Below are positions 8,101 to 13,900 of a DNA stretch of 19,177 bases, piece by piece. Each line of letters opens with the position of its first letter. The stretch's first letter is position 1. A program made the translations under genes and the position numbers. Origin of the DNA: Acidobacteriota bacterium (lineage in GTDB: Bacteria > Acidobacteriota > Terriglobia > Terriglobales > Acidobacteriaceae); assembly GCA_021851465.1 (NCBI GenBank), contig JAJZDL010000023.1, positions 1-19,177 of the forward strand. Direction: 5' to 3'. The notes beneath the pieces are model-generated. The model had not been told where the DNA came from, made no database searches, and was given only the letters and a program-made list of their open reading frames with translations.

Positions 8101-9106
8101 CTCCGGCACGTCCTGCACGTCCCCACTTCTAACTCAAAAAGCGACGGCGGCGAACCTGGCGCTGGCGGCCGGGCTGGGCTTCAAAGTCCCCAACCCGTAT
8201 ACCAACGGACAGTCGTATCTTGCCAGCAATTCGGTCTATCAATATTACGTTCAATATCCACAGTTCAGTGGCATGAACAATACCACGAACTTCAGCGGGA
8301 ACACCTCGTTCAACGCACTTGAGCTATCGCTCAACCAGCGGATGGCGCATGGCCTGGATTTCATGGTGAACTACACCTACTCGAAGTCGATCGACGATGT
8401 GGGCACGATGCGCGTCTACGACAATGCGCGGCTGGACCGTTCCCTCTCCGCGACCGACGAGCCGCAGAACCTGACGGCAACGGTGGTTTATCAGTCGCCC
8501 TTCGGCAAAGGGAAGATGGGAGGGGACAACTTCCTGGTTCGCGCGCTGGCGAGCGATTGGAACCTCTCTGGAATCGGGGTCTACCACAGCGGATACCCTC
8601 TTCTGTTTACGGGTGGCGGTTGCGCCGGCAGTTCCATTCTGGATCAGTGCATGCCGAATGTGGTTCCGGGCCAGGGGGCGCGCATCAATGGCTCGTATGG
8701 GAGGCCGACCGGCGGCATTACGGCAAACGGCGCAAACAAGTTCAGCACGGTGCAACACTTCAATCCGGCTGCGTTCTCGGTCAACGTACCGGGGACGGCA
8801 TCGGCGCAGCAGGTATCGGTTGGCCAAGGCCCAGCGGCGTATATTCCGGGAAACGCAGCCCGCTCTGCGGCAGACGGCGTCTTCGGAATGGGCTACTACG
8901 ATGTGGACATGGGCTTGAAGCGGCTCTTTCCGATCTATCAGCAGTGGACGCTACAGGTTGAGGCGGACATGTCGAACGTGACCAACCATACGGTTTGGGC
9001 GTCTCCGAGCGGCGCTGTCGCCAACTCGTCGTATGGCCTGATTACCGGTACGGCCAATGGCTATGCGCCACGGCACGTCCAGTTGGCCGCACGCGTCAAT
9101 TGGTAA
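5189..9106 (+). CDS. Oar-like TonB-dependent transporter with carboxypeptidase-regulatory-like domain (large)
   Basis: A 1305-residue outer-membrane protein. Residues 1-38 are a signal peptide (hydrophobic FLAVLLAV, ARA-Q cleavage). Residues about 43-130 are a carboxypeptidase-D regulatory-like beta sandwich (GAISGTVQDTSGAVVPGAKVTATN to VNVKLTVG). A plug follows to about 270 (LMPGVQANYTSNN, IYIEGVDLP, FQVQTAGYSAQYAGQGVENFSVKTGGN), then a beta barrel ending HVQLAARVNW with a C-terminal aromatic residue, the usual outer-membrane insertion signal. The length and the GG-x-HGSLYEYLRN motif are typical of the acidobacterial Oar-like group. The substrate cannot be read from the sequence; oligosaccharides or peptides are plausible. 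Eight cysteines fall in four close pairs (396/404, 848/858, 971/976, 1145/1154), probably disulfide-clamped outer loops. The start at 5189 is chosen for GGAGAGGA 8 bases upstream and the signal peptide; an upstream TTG at 5033 overlaps the promoter. A strong terminator follows, so the gene is probably monocistronic. Confidence 0.93.
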   Translation: MSGKTCKHLWRAVLVKYSANFLAVLLAVSRVSGGVARAQLSGTGAISGTVQDTSGAVVPGAKVTATNVNTAVSTERVSTDAGDYNITPLIPGIYMVTVTAQGFEGFTQQNITVDALSTVSVNVKLTVGRESETVTVSSAPPMLSTTDATLGGVMDNEMYSNLPLMMGQGNNNDQRRSTDFEYLMPGVQANYTSNNSTDNSGIINGSGPKGGVSDIYIEGVDLPTADQVGDPRFTWTAISVDAVNQFQVQTAGYSAQYAGQGVENFSVKTGGNTIHGSLYEYLRNTVLDAWNFTNKVPTLNATGVLVPGGIKPKEIQNEFGLDLSGPIIKDKLFLFINYGQYRNQNGAVYSAQTIPTAAMLGMNVNGTQLGYADFTGYAAANPGYHVYDLSRQTNNCTGTATSPCTRPQFDGLKNGVPTFDVISGSRISQAAAYINQFYVPFEQLTDQGAYTGNINYGTPTGLSNWYDTNRLDYNESAKNQIALIVAFGRQASTGPNSSGTKQLGPPFNTSQSYHPDTNVDILKDTYTINPHVVNQAAFGFGRYSSVSVTPNDAPIYNAASLGLVNTPAGQASGGFPEINFSGGQDSPAKQAGYAWNSKINNTYTTTDNLQWQIGKHNFTFGGQFVDTQYNYYSALGPTGPMNYTFSSNQTAAFTSQSTATPGIGTALNGSTGSSVASYVLGAASSASVEDPFVPGLGTRWRDPSFWGQDDYKVNDKLTLNIGLRWDIFPPVQEAHNLFTFFNPRGVNSVTGNMGTLQFAGNGDPALYSNSRSPSPVFWRNIAPRLGLAYSVDPKTVIRASYDMAFARGNWTSGSQSGSPSTLGLTPTAAAPASLFTGYPAIYWDNTACTNGSANGVNCGFNGLVTAPTPPAGGTSLAEYGTGETAALGTKTAATMTYFDPYLGSRTPEFINWTVGLQRSITQNMVLTLSYVGSEGHFVAGGYNSPTQTNKLTENYAALAGYNVSSGIAVPCSGTSCTSPLLTQKATAANLALAAGLGFKVPNPYTNGQSYLASNSVYQYYVQYPQFSGMNNTTNFSGNTSFNALELSLNQRMAHGLDFMVNYTYSKSIDDVGTMRVYDNARLDRSLSATDEPQNLTATVVYQSPFGKGKMGGDNFLVRALASDWNLSGIGVYHSGYPLLFTGGGCAGSSILDQCMPNVVPGQGARINGSYGRPTGGITANGANKFSTVQHFNPAAFSVNVPGTASAQQVSVGQGPAAYIPGNAARSAADGVFGMGYYDVDMGLKRLFPIYQQWTLQVEADMSNVTNHTVWASPSGAVANSSYGLITGTANGYAPRHVQLAARVNW

Positions 9107-9131
9107 CACCTCCGAGAAAGAGGTAGAGGAC

Positions 9132-9173
9132 CGCAGCCGCCGCTTGCAGCAATGCAGGCGGCGGCTGCGTTTT
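9132..9173 (+). terminator. Strong intrinsic terminator after the first TonB-dependent transporter
   Basis: A perfect 12-bp GC-rich stem: CGCAGCCGCCGC (9132-9143) pairs with GCGGCGGCTGCG (9158-9169) around a 14-base loop, followed at once by TTTT. It begins 26 bases after the stop codon. Confidence 0.9.
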
Positions 9174-9543
9174 GTGCGGCAGTCGCGTGCAAAGGGCTGG
9201 CGATCGGCGACGGAGGGTGGGGCCACCGGACAGGCTTTTCGGTTTGTGAGGGCGCGTTGGGCGGGGTGTATGCGGTTCTGGGTGGGCGCGCACGCGGCGC
9301 GGCAGGGAACTGCGACCGGAACGAACGGGACCTCGATCTTCTCCGCGCCAATTGGTGGACGGTGCGCGAAGACCCAGCTTGCGGAGCGCTCGGCGCGCAG
9401 GGGGCGCAGGAATTCATTCTTCCTTAACCGGCGAGTAACCGGGGATTGATCAAAGTTCTCCCTTTCCATCTCATACTCGGACTGTTCCACATTCATCATT
9501 TCCAGATCTCTTGCTGAGAAGCGAGCACGCGCCACCAGCGAAC
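9174..9543. other. Intergenic region with no gene seen
   Basis: Between the terminator and the ribosome binding site of the next receptor I see no convincing gene. Overlapping open frames on both strands lack start signals and domain resemblance. Weak landmarks are a direct repeat of AACCGG (near 9426 and 9437) and the 8-bp palindrome TTGATCAA (9446-9453). The latter could hold a -35 box (TTGATC), with CATACT (9472-9477) as -10, but at 20 bases the spacing is too long to assert. Confidence 0.5.
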
Positions 9544-9548
9544 AGGAG
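9544..9548 (+). promoter_or_regulatory. Ribosome binding site supporting a TTG start
   Basis: AGGAG lies 9 bases before TTG at 9558. No ATG or GTG lies close in frame, and the signal peptide starts exactly at this TTG. Confidence 0.7.
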
Positions 9549-9557
9549 AACACTATC

Positions 9558-12185
9558 TTGCGCAGATTTTTCGTTCTATTTTTAGCGGTGTTTCTAAGTG
9601 TAGCGACTGCCTGGGCGGCGGACGACGCAAGCATTCAAGGCACCATTACGGATGCCACCGGCGCCGCAATACCGAACGCGGACATTTATCTCACAGACGC
9701 GGCCACCGGCGCGGTGATCCATGGGACGGGCGATGCGGCCGGCGGCTTTGTGCTGACCGGGCTGGCCGGCGGCAGTTACACGCTGGTTGCAACGAAGGAT
9801 GGCTTCGATCCATACCGGCTCACGGAGATCCAGTTGGCCGCCGGCCAGAGACTGCCATTCAATATCACGCTGTCGCCGCGATCGGTCGATCAATCGGTTG
9901 TGGTGAACTCGGGCGGACTGGCGGGCGCCACGGCACAACCGACGCAGGAGGAGATCTTCAACTCGGACCAGACGCTGCATCTGATCGACCGCGCGCAGAT
10001 CGACACGACAGCGCCGGTGGCCGGCGCGGCGCAGATCATTGCGTTGACGCCGGGCGCCAACGTCACCGGATACGGAGACACGGGCGCAACCAAGTACACC
10101 ATTGGCGTCAACGGCGTCAGCCAGGGCTGGGGCGGCTACGGCGGCTACTCCGGCGGTGGAGCGCTCGCCATCACCTTCGACGGCGTGCCGGTGGTCGATC
10201 CCGCGACCGATCTGTGGCAGTCGCCCACGATCCCAGAGCAGTTTATGATCCAGAACACCAACGTCACTTACGGGCCGGGCGATCCGGCGGACCGCTGGTA
10301 CAACAACATCGGCGGGGGAATCGAGTTTACCCCGGTGCAGCCCACGATTCTGCCACATGCCGATCTGGCCCTGACCTATGGCAGCTACGACCAGAAGAAC
10401 TTCGCCGTCAACCTGACAACGGGCGTACATCGCGGCTGGTCCGGTGTGCTGGCGGGTGGAGTCGACAGCGGAAACGACTTCCGCTCCGCACCCGACGGCT
10501 TCACCAATCCAAGCAAGGACATCGCCGTCTTCTCGAAGGCGATCAAGAGCTTCGACGAGAGCAGCTTTGAGTTGGGAGGGTACTACGCGCACGGCGCGGG
10601 CTACCGTTCGCAGGTGATTCCCGTGGTGGCCAACCCGCTCATTACGATGGATGGAACGCCCACCGGCCAGCAGTACAGCCAGCCGACCTCGGGCTACTTC
10701 AGCACACTGCCGTACAACAGCTACAACAAATACGACACCAACGAGATGGCGCTGATCGACGGGCGAGAGAACATCCATCTGGACGATACGACCACGCTGC
10801 AGAACCTCTCGTGGTTCATGCACATCGCGCGCTCCCACTACCGCGTCAACGATGTGTACAGCCCTGGCCCGCAGCAGGACGAGTGGAACAGCCCGCACAC
10901 CGACACCGTGGGCGACCGTCTGCTGGTGACAAAGCGCATGCCGTTCAACACAATCACGGTCGGCGGATACTTCATTCACGCCCTCTACAACAGCCGCAAC
11001 AACTTTTACAATCCAGCCGACGGAGGCGCGAAGGGCATCGTCAATGCAGGCGGCAAGATCCGCTCCTCGTACTTCAACCAGGACGACTTCGCGCTCACCC
11101 TGCAGGATGAGATTCGCCTCGGCCACATCGCAGAGATCACTCCCGGCATTCGCTACGTCGGCTTCACCACCGGCTTCTACAACGCCGTGCAGCAGGACTT
11201 CGCGCTCGCTGGGGGCGCAACCCTTAGCTCCACATGCCGCTACGGGAACTTCGGCGGCACGTCGGGAACCGTCAGTGTACAGGATGCGTGCCCCTCGGCC
11301 AATGCAAACCGCAGCGGAGTCGAACCCTCGGTCAACGCCACTCTGCGCGCGCGCACATGGCTGCAACTGTACGGCGGGTTTATGGAGGCCCTGCGCGCTC
11401 CGCAACTGGGCGGCGGCGGCGGGCTCTTCCAGTCGGTGGATCCATCGAGCTACCACCTCTCGCGCCAGAGCTACTACCAGGCTGGCTTCAAGATCCATTC
11501 TGAGGGAGGCGGCCCGATGAGCCGCATGTTGCTTGGCGCGGCCTTCTACCACCAGAACTGGGCGAACCAGGAGATCGACACCACGCTGGAGAACGGCAAC
11601 ACGATCTCGGCGGACGGCACCTCGGTCTACAAGGGCGTCAACGCCTACTTCGACGACAACCCGGTGGCAAAGCTGCACATCTTCGCGAACATGAACGTGG
11701 AGACGGCGGACTACTCGAACTACACCACGGTGCTTGCTCCGGTACAGCAGTTCAACGGGCTGCATGTGCCGTATGTGCCGAACTCAACCATCAACGCCGG
11801 CGGACTCTACGAGATCCAGGCAACTCGCGAACTGAAGCTGGAACCGATGCTCTCCTTCCAGTACATCGGTGCGCAGTACATCTTCAACAACAACGGCGTG
11901 GACTCTGGCGGGAACCAGTTTCCGCAGCCCAGCAACCAGCAGATGGCCTCCTATGGCACCGTCAACTTCGGACTCAAAGCGCCCTATCGGTTCATGGAGT
12001 TCGACCTCAACGCAGAGAACCTGCTCAATACGAAGTACCTCATCTACGAGTACACGTCGTTCGGCAGCTACTTCAACACCAATCCCAACGGGCTGACAGG
12101 GCAGACGGGTCCGGTTGCGGGCTACAATATTGCCTATCCGGGAGCGCCGGTCACGGTCTACGGCGGCATCAACTTCCACTTCTAG
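9558..12185 (+). CDS. TonB-dependent receptor with carboxypeptidase-regulatory-like domain (shorter barrel)
   Basis: An 875-residue outer-membrane receptor that begins with TTG. Residues 1-20 are a signal peptide (RRFFVLFLAVFLSVATAWA, AWA-A cleavage). Residues about 25-107 are a carboxypeptidase-regulatory-like domain (ASIQGTITDATGAAIPNADIYLTD to FNITLSPRS). Residues about 133-275 form the plug (LHLIDRAQIDTTAPVAGAAQIIALTPGANV, ITFDGVPVVDP). The barrel has the common NAENLLNTKYLIYEY strand and ends VYGGINFHF with a terminal Phe. It is shorter than the other two receptors and closer in build to classical siderophore-type barrels. One cysteine pair (560 and 578) probably bridges an outer loop. 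The ligand is unknown. A histidine acid phosphatase gene follows 112 bases downstream on the same strand, so a phosphorylated organic ligand is a reasonable guess, weakened by the hairpin between the genes. Confidence 0.9.
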   Translation: MRRFFVLFLAVFLSVATAWAADDASIQGTITDATGAAIPNADIYLTDAATGAVIHGTGDAAGGFVLTGLAGGSYTLVATKDGFDPYRLTEIQLAAGQRLPFNITLSPRSVDQSVVVNSGGLAGATAQPTQEEIFNSDQTLHLIDRAQIDTTAPVAGAAQIIALTPGANVTGYGDTGATKYTIGVNGVSQGWGGYGGYSGGGALAITFDGVPVVDPATDLWQSPTIPEQFMIQNTNVTYGPGDPADRWYNNIGGGIEFTPVQPTILPHADLALTYGSYDQKNFAVNLTTGVHRGWSGVLAGGVDSGNDFRSAPDGFTNPSKDIAVFSKAIKSFDESSFELGGYYAHGAGYRSQVIPVVANPLITMDGTPTGQQYSQPTSGYFSTLPYNSYNKYDTNEMALIDGRENIHLDDTTTLQNLSWFMHIARSHYRVNDVYSPGPQQDEWNSPHTDTVGDRLLVTKRMPFNTITVGGYFIHALYNSRNNFYNPADGGAKGIVNAGGKIRSSYFNQDDFALTLQDEIRLGHIAEITPGIRYVGFTTGFYNAVQQDFALAGGATLSSTCRYGNFGGTSGTVSVQDACPSANANRSGVEPSVNATLRARTWLQLYGGFMEALRAPQLGGGGGLFQSVDPSSYHLSRQSYYQAGFKIHSEGGGPMSRMLLGAAFYHQNWANQEIDTTLENGNTISADGTSVYKGVNAYFDDNPVAKLHIFANMNVETADYSNYTTVLAPVQQFNGLHVPYVPNSTINAGGLYEIQATRELKLEPMLSFQYIGAQYIFNNNGVDSGGNQFPQPSNQQMASYGTVNFGLKAPYRFMEFDLNAENLLNTKYLIYEYTSFGSYFNTNPNGLTGQTGPVAGYNIAYPGAPVTVYGGINFHF

Positions 12186-12189
12186 ACGG

Positions 12190-12260
12190 TGCAAGCCGAG
12201 TGAAGTTCGAGCGGGCCATTCCGGAAGCAAAGTTGGCCTGCTCGGATTTTCAGGCTTGCA
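12190..12260 (+). terminator. Nested two-stem hairpin between receptor and phosphatase genes
   Basis: The inner stem CGAGCGGGCC (12208-12217) pairs with GGCCTGCTCG (12235-12244) with one G-U wobble and a 17-base loop, and is followed by GATTTTC. The outer stem TGCAAGCC (12190-12197) pairs with GGCTTGCA (12253-12260). The inner stem with its T-rich tail looks like a partial intrinsic terminator 22 bases after the receptor stop. The outer stem encloses the T-tract, so it could compete with termination or stabilise the upstream message. Confidence 0.5.
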
Positions 12261-12297
12261 GTCGAATCGAGAGACCGTTTCTTTGCGAGGTGGATGG

Positions 12298-13659
12298 ATG
12301 GCTGGAGTGCGAACTTGGCTTGTGTTTGTTTTGTGGGTTGCTGGAGTTCTGTTTCCGCACGATGTTTTAGGACAGAGAGCCGCGACGCACACATCCGATG
12401 GCGCAAGGCTGCCAGCGTCGATGGCCACGGGCGATCGGTTGAAGCTGGTGGTGGTGGTGAGCCGACATGGCGTGCGGCCACCGACATGGAGCGAAGAGCG
12501 GCTGAATCGCTACTCGGCGATTCCCTGGCCGCAGTGGCCAGTGGCACCGGGGTACCTAACGCAGCACGGTTTCGATCTGGTGGAGCAGTTTGGCCGCTAC
12601 GACCGCGCCGAGTTTGTACAGGAAGGGCTGCTTGCGGCAGAGGGATGCGGCGATGCGGCGGCTGTAACGATCCGGGCCGATACCGATGAGAGAACGATGG
12701 AGAGCGGGCGGGCACTGGCAACGGGGCTCTTTCCGGAGTGCGCGCCGGAGGTACACTCCCTGGTAGCGGGCGAGAGAGACCCGTTGTTCAGCCCGGATGA
12801 TGGCGGCGGCAAGGCGGGAACTTCGGATGCGGCCTTAGCAGCAGCGATGGAGCGCGTGACGAACCGGCCTGCGGAAGCGGAGTTGCTGGCGGAGATGCAG
12901 CGCGTGCTGTCGGGGTGCGATCTGCGGGCCGCGTGCAAGCCGGCGCATGCGCCCGAGGTGCAGTTGCTGGATGGGGCGAGCGACGCACATGGAGGACAGG
13001 GCGATCCCATGGCTGAAGCGCGCGGATCGCTGCCGCAGGCATCGAGCTTTGCGGAGGATTTCCTGTTGGAGTATGCCGAGGGAATGCCGCTGAGTTCCGT
13101 TGGATGGGGCAGGCTGAACGAGGCGCAGGTGCGGCGGCTGATCGAGTTGCATACGGTGTACTTCAACCTCCGGTACCGCACTCCGGCGCTGGCCAGAGCG
13201 CAGGGGTCCGCGATGTTGTGGCTCATCGCGACGACGCTGCAACAGGGGGCGGAGGGCAGAGCGGTTGAGGGCGCTATCGGCAAGCCAGGCGACAAGCTGG
13301 TGGTGCTGATGGGGCACGATACGAACCTGGCGAACGTGGCCGCGCTGCTTGGCCTGCATTGGAACCTCGATGGTCGGCGGGACGATACGCCACCGGGAAT
13401 GGAGATGGCCTTCGCGCTTTGGCAGACGCGCGGAGGAAAGTATGTGGTACGCCTCTCCGTGACGACGCAGACGCTTGATCAGATGCGGATGTCGCTGCCC
13501 TTGAACGTGGAGGGGCCACCTGCGCGCCAGGCCCTGCGGATGAGCGGCTGCCCCGTGGAGGATGAGGGATGCGGGTGGGAAGCCTTCCAGCGGCTTGTGC
13601 AGACTGCCGTCGGCCCAGACCAGGGGGCCGGGAGCGGCGCTCTGCGCACTGGTAATTGA
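12298..13659 (+). CDS. Secreted histidine acid phosphatase / phytase-like phosphatase
   Basis: A 453-residue histidine acid phosphatase (branch 2 of the histidine phosphatase superfamily), which hydrolyses phosphomonoesters at acid pH through a phosphohistidine intermediate. Residues 1-26 are a signal peptide (TWLVFVLWVAGVLF, then LG-Q). The nucleophile motif is RHGVRPP (56-62) and the proton-donor motif is HD (340-341, in LMGHDTNLANVAALLG). Further family marks are QHGFDLVEQFGRYDR and TDERTMESGRALATGLFP, the latter supplying the additional active-site Arg. Substrate preference (phytate, glucose-1-phosphate or general) cannot be fixed from the motifs; AppA/Agp-like enzymes are the nearest relatives I recognise. 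Several cysteines suggest disulfides, fitting export. The start at 12298 is chosen for GAGG 7 bases upstream and the signal peptide; the frame is open back to 12115, but that would overlap the receptor gene. Confidence 0.88.
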   Translation: MAGVRTWLVFVLWVAGVLFPHDVLGQRAATHTSDGARLPASMATGDRLKLVVVVSRHGVRPPTWSEERLNRYSAIPWPQWPVAPGYLTQHGFDLVEQFGRYDRAEFVQEGLLAAEGCGDAAAVTIRADTDERTMESGRALATGLFPECAPEVHSLVAGERDPLFSPDDGGGKAGTSDAALAAAMERVTNRPAEAELLAEMQRVLSGCDLRAACKPAHAPEVQLLDGASDAHGGQGDPMAEARGSLPQASSFAEDFLLEYAEGMPLSSVGWGRLNEAQVRRLIELHTVYFNLRYRTPALARAQGSAMLWLIATTLQQGAEGRAVEGAIGKPGDKLVVLMGHDTNLANVAALLGLHWNLDGRRDDTPPGMEMAFALWQTRGGKYVVRLSVTTQTLDQMRMSLPLNVEGPPARQALRMSGCPVEDEGCGWEAFQRLVQTAVGPDQGAGSGALRTGN

Positions 13660-13700
13660 GCGGAGCGGGACTGCTGCGGCAGTGAAGTCAGCAGTACAAG

Positions 13701-13736
13701 GCTTTTGCTTTTGCTTTTGTTCTTGCTTTTGCTTCG
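13701..13736. repeat. GCTTTT hexamer tract
   Basis: Six tandem hexamers: GCTTTT three times, GTTCTT, GCTTTT, and a final GCTTCG. The tract starts about 41 bases after the phosphatase stop and ends beside a hairpin. The period is 6, so length changes would not shift a frame, but no gene reads through it. On the minus strand it would encode Lys-Gln alternation, a pattern seen in low-complexity tails. Confidence 0.8.
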
Positions 13737-13737
13737 G

Positions 13738-13776
13738 ACGGTTGCGAAAAGGCCCCTTTGAGGGGCCAGCAACCGT
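13738..13776 (-). terminator. Intrinsic terminator for the minus-strand receptor, nested stem
   Basis: The inner stem GGCCCC (13751-13756) / GGGGCC (13762-13767) has a 5-base loop and on the minus strand is followed by TTTT, a good intrinsic terminator for the receptor gene ending at 13901. An outer 8-bp stem, ACGGTTGC (13738-13745) / GCAACCGT (13769-13776), encloses it. On the plus strand no T-run follows, though the structure may still help end the phosphatase transcript. Confidence 0.75.
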
Positions 13777-13780
13777 AAAG

Positions 13781-13799
13781 CCACCGGCTCTGCCGGTGG
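13781..13799. terminator. Second hairpin in the convergent gap
   Basis: CCACCGGC (13781-13788) / GCCGGTGG (13792-13799, sharing the loop-closing pair) forms an 8-bp stem with a 3-base loop TCT, 5 bases from the neighbouring terminator. There is no T-tract on either side, so it may be a pause or RNA-stability element, or part of a dispersed palindrome. Confidence 0.45.
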
Positions 13800-13900
13800 A
13801 CACTTACTCTTCTATACAGGAACAGAGAAGGGCCGTAACGTGCGGCAGGCGCAGATGCATCGACCACGGAAGTTTCGGGGGATCTCTGTATGCACAATCC

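Noticed and set aside
9174..9449. Short open frames on both strands in the gap between the two plus-strand receptors.
   Set aside because: They overlap each other, lack ribosome binding sites and have Arg/Gly/Ala-rich random composition.
9594..11765. A 723-codon minus-strand open frame opposite the second receptor.
   Set aside because: Val/Arg/His-rich with no motif; the plus strand clearly encodes the receptor across the whole stretch.
12115..12297. Extended N-terminus for the phosphatase, overlapping the receptor gene.
   Set aside because: The extension is Arg/Ser-rich shadow sequence; the signal peptide starts at 12298 with a ribosome binding site.
13701..13736. Possible CRISPR or minisatellite array.
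   Set aside because: Six short hexamers with no spacers; a simple tandem repeat only.
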